Below are positions 1-13,400 of a DNA stretch of 64,000 nt, piece after piece. The stretch is from assembly GCA_021018815.1 (NCBI GenBank), contig JAITYX010000007.1, forward strand, positions 9,042,501-9,106,500, in the 5' to 3' direction. Within the stretch, counting starts at the first letter, position 1. The number at the start of each line of letters is the position of its first letter. The position numbers were made by a program, and so were the translations under genes. The notes beneath the pieces are model-generated. The model had not been told where the DNA came from and searched no databases. It was given only the letters and a program-made list of their open reading frames with translations. The stretch is from Talinum fruticosum. Taxonomy: Eukaryota; Streptophyta; Magnoliopsida; Caryophyllales; Talinaceae.

Positions 1-2900
1 AGGTAGAGATTTTTAATCAATTTAATTATATGAATTAAAAAATTCAAACCACTTTATTAATTAGAGTAGGTTCAAGTTGAGATTTTTCACATTACAAATA
101 CATATTCAACTAATTTAATTAAAATGGTTAAATGGACCACGCGATGTATAGTACCTGCTTTTTGTCTAACCATTCATCACTTTATTTAGAAATTGGAAAT
201 TAGAAAATCAAACAAAAATGAACATGTGAATTGTGGGGGTGTTTCTGGAAATTGGCTACCCTACATGTAAGTGACATGAACTTGACCCCATTTATTAACT
301 AGATTTATGGGTCATATTCAAGTCAACTCATTTAACAGTTAAATAAGTAGAAGATGTTAATTTTTCATCCCGTTAATAAACGAGCAAGGCTCACATCAAG
401 AGTCTTTCAATTCATTCAAATTCAACAGACAAGAACGTAACTAGACCTGGCTTATTTGCTAACTTTAAGTAAAAGCGACCATTAACAAACTGAAATTCTA
501 TAGCCGACACCCAGCTGCATCATATCGAAGTGGGATTGAAGGCAAGTTGAGATGTACACGATCTTATTCTACTCTAACCAATCCCCCAAAAATGAAAAAA
601 GAGAAGGAAAAAGAAAGGGAAGTACTTCAACATTTCACGAGTTCAAATTGCGAAGGAGAGGCAGGCTTGTGGGATGCCCCTGATAAGACCAGGCACTCTG
701 GAGAGAAATGGACATACTGACAGGAACAATTATGGCCTTTTAACAATATATATTACATATCTTTGTCACTGTCTGCGTGCAGCTTTCTTCTCCACAGCTC
801 CAAAGGCCAGCAAAAACCAAGAAAAACGAGGGCAAAAACGAAAAAAGGAAGAAAAATCTATTTCAAACTTCTCATTGCCTGGACATTTAACCTAAATCTG
901 TTGGATCCAAGTATCAAACAGCAAATTCAAGAAAGAAAGGGCTAAACTTCACCTCAGCTCCTATATTGATATACAACATGCCGTCCCTTGCTTAGCTTTC
1001 AATCTATTTATTGATATTTGTCCTCTCTTCTGAATTGCAAACATGAGGACCACTGTAGGAATGCAACTTGAACAATCGAGAACCAAGCCATCGATAAATC
1101 CATTCACAACTGAACACGTCTCATGTATCGGTGTCTATAGACTGTTCTCCAGTAATTCCAAGAAGGTGAATGCGTCTCATTGGTTGATTGTTGTGACCGT
1201 CCTTAATGATGGCCATATCCAAAGGGATGCCAATATGGTCCTGCAGCAAAGAGTCCCATGTAGATGCTATCAAAAAATTCAAGAGGACAACATTTGACGT
1301 GCACAGTTGCAACCAAATATACCTTATAACATGAAAATAAATTCAGAAAATATGCAACCACAATACCTGTAAACTTGAAGCTATTGAATTTTGGCCATAA
1401 TAAAACGAAGAAATTGAAGAGGAAAGCTACAAAAGTGCTGACGCAATATAGTGAACACACACAAGGACCACTTGAAACCGCAATTTTCTATTATGACCAC
1501 CATATTAGGAGATGCAAGTTTCTTAATTGTCTAAAAAATTAGTCTGCTTCACATGGTATCCTTCCAACAAAACAAATATCTAATGAATAGAAGTGGGGAG
1601 ACCAAGAGCGAGCAGCAATTCAGTGCATAAGTTTACAAAGCAATATCGTCATTCTGCACCAGAGGAGCCCTCTGTGTCAAAACTCCACCACACCAAAATG
1701 CAAGGTGACCACTACAGAGCAAGGCTATGGGGACTCTGGGTTTGGGATCAGATGAGCGTTTTGAAAGAGAAAAATGGCAAAAGCTATCTTCATTTCAAGG
1801 AGTGATTTGAGATCAAAAGAACGAAGACTTCAATCTTTGGTTTCCTTCGATCTGATAGTCATTACTTCGCTTGTATGAGGACCTCTTGGACCCCCTCAGT
1901 ACTGATTCCATTTTCCATGCCATAAGTAGTGTGTGTGCATGTATGTGTGTGTGTAACTGTCACTATTTGTAAACATTATGAGTCTCATCAGTCATGACCA
2001 CCCAATGTTGCATTGAAGTTTCATTCGGATGGCGATTGTGGTCATTGCCAACAAAGTCACAGAATTGCTTGCCAGTCTACAGACACTATGTCACAGATCC
2101 TGTTATAACATAAGTCAGTAGTGTGTTTTTTTTTTTTTTTTTTGGAGGAGGGGGGCGGTTCAAAGGAACCACAAAGCCTGAAGCATGTAGGAATTAACCC
2201 CAAGTTTTTAATACCAGCCTTCAAAACATTTCCCAACTCAGCTAGTTTACAAACATGGGGCAAACCATTGAGTTAATATACAAATTTGACCTCCAAGTTC
2301 CAAACTACAAGTTGAGAGGATCTGACAATGTTGTAATGCTCGGAAATATACATTTTTGCTGTTCCATTATCATTTCTATGATAAGTGAAAGAGTATATAA
2401 CATCTAATAGCCAAATTCTGGGTGCAAAAAGACCTTAGATGCAAAATCTAGAAATACATTATGTTTTATGACTTGACCTCTTACAATGGCCAATGCAATG
2501 AACTAATGGGATTGTAATGGATACTGATGTAGTGATGTGTATTATTTCCAAAGTCAACATCACTGAACTTGTCAAATACATCGAATTTATTCTGTACAAT
2601 TCAATGTTTTAGGTGCAAACAAATAAATCTTTCCAACAAGACCGGATGATTAAATTTTTCGATGTAAACAGATTATACGAGAAAGGAATCATCTGAAAGC
2701 TTCACGCACATTCCCAGTGGTAAGCAGTTGATAAATTCACAGCTCAAAATAACATTTGTTACAAACTCTATTTCACTTCTAGACTACTAACAACAAGCCT
2801 CAGACAGCAGAGCAGTAAGAATACAGCATGCTCTGAGTACAAGAAGCTGCACATTATCCTTTAAAAAGCGCACTATGCTTTTGAGATGCAGTTTAGATGT
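1..2900. other. Gene-free stretch, 3' flank of the FHA gene
   Basis: I see no conserved coding sequence, RNA gene or transposon domain here. Short open frames occur on both strands but none has a recognisable motif or splice structure. A T18 run at about 2127-2144 and a short TG-rich patch near 1930-1950 are the only simple repeats. The last ~200 bases probably include the 3' UTR of the minus-strand FHA gene that stops at 2928. Confidence 0.5.
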
Positions 2901-2927
2901 CAATAAATTGGTTTAATTTCTCACCTG

Positions 2928-4578
2928 TTAGGTAACGATGGGTAATTCACCCTTCTGGTTCTGCTGCTGCAACATAAAGTCATCAAACTCTTTGGCTCTT
3001 TTTCGCATATCCACAATGATCTCATCTGTCACGGTGTGAATTTGCTTAGGTAGATACACTTCCAAATAATCAAACCATTCCCCTAACGTCATCTTCTCCA
3101 AATCAGGCGCGTCACCAGCCTCTTGATTCTCATCTCCCCCATCAACGTCAGTATCTAATTCTTCAGAAACCTCTCCCATTTCTATTTCCTCCACTCGTCC
3201 ATCTTCTAAGACCGTGTCACTCTCCAATGTGTGATACATATCTTGCTCACAATGGGAAGCACCCACTGCATTGTCATTCTCCCGAACGGTGTTGTCCATT
3301 GGTTGTTCATAAGGCTGCCCTTTCACATCTAGTACACTTCCCACCTGTTCCTCAACATCTGGTTCTGGCACCTTCTCAATCATCCTGTCTTCCATCGGTT
3401 CTCCATGAGGCTTCTCTTTTATATCTGGAACATTCAGTTGTGGCTCCTCGATAGTCTTCTTGCCTTCTGACAAGGAGTGCTGAACAATGTCACCTATTGG
3501 CTCTTCAAGAGGCCGCTCCCTTACATCAGGAACTTCCGGGGCTGACACCTCCTCGCCACTTCACCGGCCAACGCATACTGATGAACTGTGTCACCCATTG
3601 GCTCTTCATGAGGCTGCTCTCTTACATCCTGGACTTCCAATTTCGACATCTCCGTAATTGCCCTATCTTCTAATATGACATCTTTTGGGTTGTCTGAACA
3701 CACAACATCCAGCTTCTTCTTCCTCCCACGACCCCGTGTCTTCTTACTTTCAACAAGGCCAACATTCTCCACTTTACTATTACCCACATCCGAAGCTTCA
3801 TTCTCCTGCACTTTCTCTGCATTTTTCATGCTCCTTGTCCTCCTAGCTGGAATGGGTTCAGGTAGGCTGAAAAACTCCTCCCCCTCTCTCTTCGAGTTCC
3901 TAGTCCTCCTCGTAGCCACCTCACCCACCTGTTTCGGATTCACATCTTCCACATTCTCATTAACCCCAATATTCCCCTTATTTTCAGTGTTCCCCTCCAC
4001 TAAAACGCTTTCTTTCTTTGGCCGCCCTCTCCCACGCCCCTTTCGATTGTCTCTCCCCACATTCACTCCACTATCGACCCCTTTCTGCACATCGTATCCA
4101 TTTTCATCCCTAACCCTAACAAAACCCCCATCCCCCAAGTTAGGGCACTTCTCATCCACCACCTCAACTTTAGCACCCAAATCAAGCCCGCTCTTTGGAG
4201 CAGCTTGCCTTCTAGGGTTTCTACGATGGCAGATTTCTCCCCCAATTTCGACAATTTCAACCTTAATAGAGGTGAGTTCCCCGATTTTGATTTCATCGCC
4301 ATCACGAAGTTCAAAAGGGGAGAAGGGTTTGAGCTGAGAGGTGTTCAAGATCGTACCGTTAGACGAATCGAGATCAGTGATTAACCATTTGCCGGAATCG
4401 GAATCGAACTCGATTGCGAGGTGTTTGGAGGAAATTCCAGCGTCTTTGATGGGTAGGTTGTTGCCTCGGACAACTCGACCAATTCGAACTGTCGATTTCG
4501 AGTTGAATTCAAGTGTTTCTCCACTCCGGGGCCCTTTTCAATCACCAGCTTCAGGGTTGGTGATGCAGTGGACGCCAT
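2928..4578 (-). CDS. FHA-domain protein with AT-hook-like motifs (two apparent frameshifts)
   Basis: Predicted nuclear phosphothreonine-reading protein. The start ATG at 4578 lies just below a CT-rich leader and opens with MASTASPTLKLVIEKGP, the first strand of an N-terminal forkhead-associated domain. The rest of the domain follows in another frame: RIGRVVRGNNLPIKD, then GISSKHL and SSNGT, the phosphopeptide-binding loops. A basic middle part has two AT-hook-like motifs (RGRGRPKK and RGRGRKKK). An acidic part carries four copies of a V-DV-E-P-EEPMGD repeat. The C-terminus (MTLGEWFDYLEVYLP onward) resembles the conserved tail of plant FHA proteins such as Arabidopsis At4g14490. No introns are evident. 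Two one-base losses, at 4525-4538 and 3545-3566, break the frame; with both restored the protein is about 550 residues. Family assignment is firm, molecular function is inferred. Confidence 0.85.
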
Positions 4579-4582
4579 TGCT

Positions 4583-4610
<28 letters not shown>
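4583..4610. repeat. (GA)n microsatellite in the FHA gene leader
   Basis: An uninterrupted GA run lies a few bases upstream of the FHA start codon. On the coding strand it is a CT-rich 5' UTR, a common feature of plant leaders. Confidence 0.9.
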
Positions 4611-4613
<3 letters not shown>

Positions 4614-4987
4614 TTGAAGATTCAAGTGAAACGTATTTGGCGCTCTCAACGAATTCAAATTCTTTTCCAGTTTTCATTTGCTCGATTCATTCTTTCGCTA
4701 TTTGGGTCTTCTCTTATGTATAAAGCCCTCGCAACCCAAACAAAGAACAGGCAGTTGCATCATTCTTTAAAAAAATTTTTTTAAAAAGACCCATCTACCA
4801 TGCTAATCCAAAACTACATAAGGTTTTTGCTTTTTATCAAAAGAACCGTATAAGTTTTAAGTGGGAAAAAATAAATTTAATAAAAAATTATATATTTTTT
4901 TAAAAAATAGATTTAAAATATCAATAAATTCTCACCTTCAAAATGTTAAACTAATTCTTATGAGTTCGAGAAATAACATTTTGTCTT

Positions 4988-5440
4988 GCAAAGGTGGTCA
5001 CCCTTGGAGGAGCTCTTTGGGACCATTAAATTTAAGATTGCTTGTTAAACTAGTCTAATGATGACGACTTTATATACTATATTGGTCTTGTTTTAGTTAA
5101 GTATTTTGAAAGTGTTAAGATGTTTAACCTAATATTCTTTTAGACCAGATTGCTTTTCATCGCAATTACAGTTGATTATTCATCCTCCAATTTTTGTATT
5201 TTGCCTTTTATCTCCAATTTTTGTATTTTACCTTATGTCTTCTAAAGGTGAGTCACCCTCGGATGAGCTCTTTTGGACGGTAAAATTCAAGGTTGCTTGT
5301 TGAACTAATCTAAGAATGACGACCTTATATACTATCTTGATCTTGTTGATTTAGTAAGTATTTTGAAGTGTTGAGATGTTTAGGCTAGAATTTTTCGGAG
5401 TAGATTGCTTTTCATCCTCCAATTTTTGTATTTTGCCTTG
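4988..5440. repeat. Imperfect direct duplication, about 200 bp per unit
   Basis: Two units share the same order of blocks: a GGTGRTCACCCTYGGA-like start, GAGCTCTTTGGGAC, GCTTGTTRAACTARTCTAA, GACGACYTTATATACTAT, AAGTATTTTGAA, GTGTTRAGATGTTTA, then TCCAATTTTTGTATTTTGCC. Unit 1 is about 4988-5214 and unit 2 about 5241-5440. They lie upstream of the FHA gene and encode nothing recognisable. Confidence 0.85.
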
Positions 5441-7470
5441 CAGCAAACGGTGATTAAAAAAACGAGGGCGTTTACTCACAGTCGAAGACTTGGAGTACCT
5501 TGACATAGGCACATAGCGGAACTGCACAAGTTCAAAGGGATTGAACATCCCATTTACTAAAGGTCATCTGTCATCAGCCACATAAAAGGGTGAAAAGAAA
5601 AACGAATAAAAAAAGCCCCCAAAAAAGGAGATGAAATAACCATCTTTCTTACTGCGGACAATACACCAAGTAATGAAGAAACAGTCTCATTACACCATTC
5701 GAACAAAAATATGTCAGGTCCAATCTTTTCGCAATTTTTGATCCCAAAATTCTGCACATAAAATCTACAGACTCCCCACAACTGGAGATTATAGTGATAC
5801 AAAGTGGACATACAGCCAATCACAAATATTTACAAAGTTGTTAAAATCCACTCTACAACAGAGACACAAACACTTTTGTGATGAACACTGAGAAACATAA
5901 AACTGCCAGGATCAGCAGTCAAAAAAATTTGTTGGGTCATATTAAACTTGTTGACTATGTGAAGTTATGGGTAGATGATCAAGAATGTTGGACCCTTAGG
6001 TTGTACAGATGACCGGAAATTCCTGCTGATATGCTGCAAATCAAGATTGTCTAATATTAACAAAATGTCAGGCCCAAATAAAGAATAAAAAAAAATAGGA
6101 ACTTTGAAGCTTGGGGATGAGAAGAAAGGAGCAGAATTAGGGTTTTGGAAGCATGTCAAAAAATAAAAACTTGCCTAAACAGGACATAAATGAGTTTCAC
6201 TTTAGCGTAAGGGCAGAGACTACTGGCGATCTGGCTGGTATGAGCAAGGCATATTGTTCCAACCCATGTAATGGAAGAACTGCTTATCAAAATGAAAACA
6301 AGAAACATCTAACCGCACAGCCATCCACTTGTTTTACTACAACATTTAGATTCATATGCCAATCATCCAAGGCCAAAGATATTAGTGGTGCTCGTGGACT
6401 CCTCATTCCTCAGCTATCGGCAATGGTAGCTTCGTATTTTATTATGTTATTCATGGATATAGCCATCTGTGACCCTGTACTCTAGACAGACTCGCCTTAC
6501 ACTATTAGCTTCACTACAGAGTTTCTAGCATGTAAAACATGCACAAAGGGGGCATACTAACCCTTTGGCAATCCATGAAGCAAATATCATATCTGATCCA
6601 GCAGGATGCCCAAGTTTTGTTCTAAAAATCATCAATACAAACTCGACTGTTTAGTTCTAGAACTATCAATGATTGCTGAGCCGGCAAGAATATGTATAAT
6701 ACAAATTCGTTTTATTATTGGATGAACCCACAAGAAAACAGGAACTCAAATTGACAAAGATTCTCGGGTCAAGAACTAAATTCAGAGTCAACAAAAAGAG
6801 AGAAATTACCATCAAGTGTTAGACTAAGATATCCACATCGAAGTCGATAATACGCATCTGACATGTTGCTTTTACATCGATAATGGCAGCAGACTGAAAG
6901 TCTTAAGCCTGCATCAAAAAATTTAGAGTTAGCTACTATTCAGGAGTTTCCTTGAAGATATCTAATTAGGGACATATACGGGAAAAAATGGACAACTATG
7001 TCACTCCCACCCATCAAACCCTTCTACCTCACATTGTCACATCCCCCCCCACCCACCCATCAAAAAAAAGGCAAGCCTAGTGACACTAAGATATGTGTTT
7101 GAGAATGTAAAGCCATGTTGCCCATTACCATATCGCATTTATAAATTACATATCAGGACCCCAGTGTCAGTGATGAGGATCTTGGGCATGGTATGACAGG
7201 ATCAGATATTATTTGTAATTGCATAAAAGTTGGTTACATAAGACCCCCATTGGAAGAGACTGATTTTCTGCCACTCCAAAATAAAACAAATCATAATCAT
7301 AATTGAAAAAGGCAACCGGTAGAATCAAGTTTCATGTTTTCAAGTCCCCCCACCCGACACAGCCCAAAAAAAGGTTCAACGCACACCTTATATGGGACAG
7401 AAGAGAGATAGAGGAGTGACTGCAAAATTCCCTTGATACAGAACAGGCAGAAAATGTCTTACCTAAACAT
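5441..7470. other. Intergenic stretch between the FHA and Agenet genes
   Basis: No conserved protein or RNA is visible. A C-rich patch near 7023-7060 is followed by A8. The part next to 7471 presumably holds the 3' UTR of the minus-strand Agenet gene. Confidence 0.5.
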
Positions 7471-10400
7471 TCATTTTGGAGTGGAAACAGTAGAATGTTT
7501 CAGAAACTTCCATTTTGGTCCCTCAGAGTTTGAAGGAGTTCCAGACTTGAGGATTTGTCTCAGCCATTTAACCTTGTTCACAAGCTCTTCCAAATCCATG
7601 ATTGCAGATTCTTCGCTATCGCAAGCGATTGCCTCACTCACTCGTATTTTCTTGGCAGACCCATTGCCATTATGTTGTTCTTGAGCAGAATTATCCCCTG
7701 CAGCTTCATCTCGAACATCTCTAATACAAGAGCTAGAAACGCCATCTGAACAGCTGGGCCTTCCAATGGCAGAACTTCCTATGTCCAAGTCAACATGTGT
7801 CCCATGTGTTCGCGGCATATCTTTCTCAAAAACATTTTTGTTTTCCTCTACCAGATCCCTGGAATGCATTGATTTACTCAGGAGTGGCAATGAGCCAGCG
7901 GAAGTGTGGGAAGAAGTTGACTCGTTGAATTCCAACAGGGAGTTGGGGGTTGCCCTGATATCTTGTACATCATCCTCTGCCACGCCAACCAAGGATCCTG
8001 GAAGTGGGCCTGCAGCCATGTCAACAAAATTTCTTCTTCATGCTAAGTACATTATGGGGACGGAAAACATAGAATGGACCCTTAAACTTGTGACAAAGCA
8101 ATCAACTGAACGATCAATGCATCAGATTTACTTTAAGAAAAAGAGAACAAAAGTGAAGACCTAAAGAAATTAGAATTTATCACATATTTTACAGGGCATA
8201 TCTCGTCCTTGAGGGTGGCCATGGTGCATTAGCATCACTGGCGCAGGCCGTTGTTATAATTTTCCCACTAAAAGTTCACCTGATGCCACTTCTGCAGGAC
8301 TTAGGTTGTTAGTTGGGTTGAAAATAACCCCAGCAACAGAATGGGGATGACAGATGAGAAGCAAACACATGCAGAATCACGGAAAAACCAGCATACATAA
8401 TGCAAGTTGAAATCTAAACAATAAAAATCATAACAATTCCGCCTACATCCTTATATGAAAAGACTAAGTTGCAGTGAGAGAGAGAGAGAGTCAAGCAGTT
8501 TCCCAGATAAAAGACGATGGGAGAAGCGTTTAAGACATTGCACGATTAAGAGGAAACCAGCACAAAAAGTTATTGACAAGTTCACAAGTTATCAAGTCGT
8601 GTGACAGAAGCCATCCAACAGGCACAGGCTCAAGTTCTAATTATGGCACTATAGCAACAAATTTGTTGTCTCTTTCACAGCTTCATAAATAAAAGCATGC
8701 ACCATGGTCCTGTTTGTATCTCGCAAAACTCTATGATGACAAGTTAGAGCCATGCCTCATGATCTGAGCTTATCTAAAGAAACAAACCGACACCTGGCAA
8801 TTACAGCAGAGTCATATAATTTCAAATGTTTGATGGCCAAAAATGCAGCACAAGGAACCTATAAAACAAAATACCTTGTTTCATTGGCTGAATCAAACGG
8901 GCACATGAACGACCATTTTGGATTTCCTGAGAAGGCATAATGCATAGAGATTATGAACAATAAACAGATTCTCGATCAAATCAACACACAGCCAATACAT
9001 GAGGCAAGAGACATTGCAAAACACAAGTATCTGAAGCAAATCAAATAACTAGAGTGCTTTGGCAGAGTTTTGCCAGGTTGCAGAAAATTCAACGTGCACA
9101 ACAACGAACCATCTTTGGAAGTTCACACATAGAAAGAACGCAAGCAAAGGTCTATATTATCATGCTTAGAAGTAAAGAGAATGGAAGACAAAAACAGTAA
9201 CCAGTCCAGAATCTTGTGTCAGATGGATTGGAAGGAAGGCCTTTTAGTTTGAATAATAAAGAAAAATCTATTCCTCTCCATTGTTCCCCATACATGCTCT
9301 TTCTTTTTTGTGTTGGAGGTGTAATGTTGAGAGGGAAAAAAGGGGAAGGGAAGCTTTTCAGAGTTTCCTAATTTCACCTCCAATAAGAGAAAAGCCACGA
9401 CAATCAAACCAGATTTTTCGCCAAATTTCCTTCCTCCCGCTAGTTAAGCAACCGAAAATTTAGTCTTGAAGGGCCAAAATCCTAGTTTCATACCAAGTAC
9501 AATCATTGTTAATACAACTTTCATAAACTTCCAATAATAAGCATTATAGCCAACTTAACATCAAATTTTTAATACAAAAACTTCTACCGGACTTTCACTT
9601 TTATGGAAGCCTTTGAGTTTACCTAGCACAATTTTGCCTCTGGATGGCTGCACATCAGAGGCTTGCTACAGTGAACAGGTTGGAACAATTTGGCATTATA
9701 CAACAGGCAATCAGTCTTATGCTGTAATGAGGAAGAGAAGCACGAGCATTTGTTTTTGATTGGAGAAGTACTGCACAAGTATGGAGGAAACTCAAACCGG
9801 ATAGGTCTTGACATGAGCTGTGTTTGGAAGACATAAAGTTGGTGTACTGAGAAGAACTGCAGTAAAGTTCAGAAGTCTGTGAAAATTGCTTTAGTAGCTA
9901 CATGTGTATATATAACATCTTGCAGGAGAGGTATATCAGATTGTTTCAAGGGGAAAGCAGAGGCAAAGGAGCTAGTAAAAAATCATACAGATGGTCTATC
10001 TTTTAGCATTTTTGGAGCAAAAAAATTTATTAGCATGTTTATATGGACGAAATAAATAGTCATACGTTTGAATTTTGTATTTTGCTTTTTATTGTCGTAT
10101 GCGATCAAAATTTGCAAAGGAATAGTAACCTGACCTAAGTGTACATATTGCAAAGTTTTGGAACAAAATTTCATGACTTTCCCCCAAAAAGAAGGGGCGG
10201 GGCAGAAAAGGTCTTTCCAAAATCTAAATTTCATATTAAAAATGTGACTTTTCCTGATGTCAGATATTCAGTTCTTTATTTTTAAAGATTTCTCCAGATT
10301 TCAACAAATTTCAGATTCCTTGTATCGTTTCTATAACAGAGTCCAAATGAAACAATATAAAATGGAACCAAACTTCCAAGATTTCTTAACCAAAACTGTC

Positions 10401-13400
10401 GTTAAACTTTGCAATTTATTCAAAAATGCCGCAAAGTTTTAGCACTACCTTTAAATGTCCGTTAACTCGTTACAGTACATTTAAATGTCATTTATCTTGT
10501 TAGAGTACATTTAAGATGCCCGTTAACTTGTTAAAGTACATTTAAAATGCCAGGTTACTGGTTAAAAAGTCAAACACTGACATACTTCCATACTTCCAAT
10601 GATAAGAATAAACCTTAAACAGAGAAACTTTTTATTCAATTTTTATGTCATAATTTTTACGATGAGAATAGGATTAATCAAAATACTACCTTTTCTTTTT
10701 TTTTCTTTTTTTTTTTTTTTGCTGCAATATACCACTAAACATGGTATGGTTGAGCCAAGAGACCAAGCAGGCATGTAAACAGCTTCAATACAAGCAAAAC
10801 CAATAGCACAAGTATACAATAACAAATGAGAGTACAAAGATTACCCGAGGTTTAGGGACTGCCCAACCAAAATCAGGAGACCAATCCAATGATGGGCGGA
10901 GATCCTTGCACTTAGCTTCATAAATTTTCCCTTCACCTATGGGTGGCTCAGGTAATTTGATCTATAAGATGAGTATTTCATATTGATCAGCCAAGATGAA
11001 AACGAGCGCAACAAGTTCACAAATGAGCATATAAAAACTAATCAACTTTCACTTGTGACAAAATGAGTCAAAAATGCAAAAAGATAAACCAAGAAGAAAG
11101 CTTTATGAAATTACAGTTAAACCATAAGTAGTCAACAACTGCTAAGTTTACTATGCATCCTGCATTCCAGCTGCTACCAGAGTGTAGGCCATGTTAGATC
11201 ACAGTGCGTGCAGTCCTCCCTATAGGCTTAAGTAACGGACAGGTTGATTCCAGAAGACCAACAAGGTTTTTATTCAAAACACTAACATATTCATCATATT
11301 GGGTATCAACGCCACACCATCAACGAATTAAGATTGGTTACCTTTTGTTTTTTATGTAAGGTAAGTTGGCCGTCCATCTGGGTCCAATCTAGGGTTTGAC
11401 TGAATGGAACAGTAATTGGACACGTAGGGTGGGACAATAACACCGCACGAAGCCCAAGGAGGCATAGCCTTGAGATAGCTACACCCACAATGGCGTGTTT
11501 GCCACCCACAAATCCTCCCGAAAAAAAAAAGAGAAAATTTGTAAACCCATATATTTGAACTTGGGATATGGGGGTTGACACTCCACAAATGCCTTTGTTA
11601 ACATTGTGCCAAAGGCACTCTGGTACTTTTAAAGCTACTAGATTGAATTTATTAATTGTTCACAGGAGACAACAGGAGGGTGGAGAATGCAGATTGCCCC
11701 ACAAAAATATAAGCACATATTCAAGTACATCGAACATTTTTATCTCCTGCTCTTACAAGGTGGATAATGCCATGAACTATATCCCCTTGATTTGTATGAT
11801 CAACCTGAATTCTAGCACAATTTCAGGCTAGTTGAAGCATCAATCGTGATCTCACAGTATGTATCAACACTGTCCGCATGAGAGTTAAGTGCCAACTACT
11901 GTCTTAAACCTGCTTAATTTGAACCCTTTTACTTCTAGCAAATAAAATATCAAAAGTCTATGATATTGAACCATTCTCCTAAGTTAATCCATAACTATTG
12001 CCAGACGAAAAGGACATTTACTGAATCACAATTGCAACCCAGTTTCAAAAGAAAGCACTCAATGCAGCCATGAAATAGTAGTCTAAGCTCCTTTATACAT
12101 ATCTCTAATAACTTAGGTATAACCAACAGGAAACTCTTTCATCTCCAAATACCTTCCTCCCTATCTCACATGCATTTCATATGCAAAAATGTCATGATCT
12201 ACAGAACTATATATTAACTCCCTAATGATCCCTAGAAATAACACCTAGAGAATTTGCTAAAGATATAGGCATAGCATATACCAAGTCTGGCCTTTGGCAT
12301 AAAAGGTTGCCTACAACCCCCAGGGATTTTATCCCCCAGCTCCCAAGATCAATTCCTAGGAGGCACAAATTCCCCTTGTTTGGGGGAATTTGTAGGGAAA
12401 GCCAACAGGTCAAAACTAACAGAGAACTGGCCTGATTATGTGTGATCCCCCCTCCTCTGTGGGTTTCTACAGCTCCACCGGGAAATCCCTAGAAGGAGAC
12501 CTAGTAGGATGACCCGGCTTACATACCCTGAAAAAATAGTAACATATAACTGAATTTTCCAGCAGAAACCACTACGATGTAGAAAATATTTTTTAATTTT
12601 AAAAACCCAAAAACAGAAAAGCACCAGTATGGCAGTATCATGTTACCTTAACCTTATCATCAGCCAAAACCTCCGTAATTGTTCCAGACCAGAAGCAACC
12701 CTCATATGACCAATCAACCAAGTCCCCAACTGTCCAAATCCCATCTACCACAACTATAACTTCTGATATTGTTTGCACATTAGGCAATTCACTTTCGCGG
12801 TAGATTGGTGGAAAGTGAGGGCGCACCATGAGCTCTCTTTTTACTTCTTTCAGGCTGCTGCTTCTAGTTGGCTTCTGGTATATTCTTGTCCACTTTATCT
12901 CTGAAATTGAGGTGATTGAATTAAGCAATTTCATAAATAAAAATAACAAAGCTCCACTAAGTAAATCAGCAAAGTTAAGTTGTCTTTAACGAGTTTCATC
13001 ATTCTCTTCATAGGTAATGAGTTTTATCATGTCTTACTAGGTAAGGAACTCTATATCTCAAATAACAACATCCCACTAAGTAAATCAGCAAACCCAAGTT
13101 GTCCGTAGTTTTCCCGTTCTGTTTATAGGCAAGGAAAACCTAGATGAAATGGTAGTGTTTCCCAACTCAACAAAAAACCACAATATCTCATGACTCTCAA
13201 TTCAAAAAAATTACCACAATCCCAACAGAAACTCAAAAGCAGTAAACCCAAGCTACGCGAGAGGGTAACCAAGAAGGCAAATGACTCCCTTTCATGATGA
13301 GAAAGTCGGAGAAACGCAAGAGGGAAGACTAAACTTGTAAACCCAAGCTACTTTTTTTATTAGAAGACTCTTTACCAGTCAAGGCTACCTGGAACTTGAA

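Noticed and set aside
3675..4337. Long plus-strand open frame, Ser/Thr/Pro-rich, over the FHA gene
   Set aside because: It is antisense to the conserved FHA coding sequence; its composition is what the complement of a Glu/Lys-rich coding region gives.
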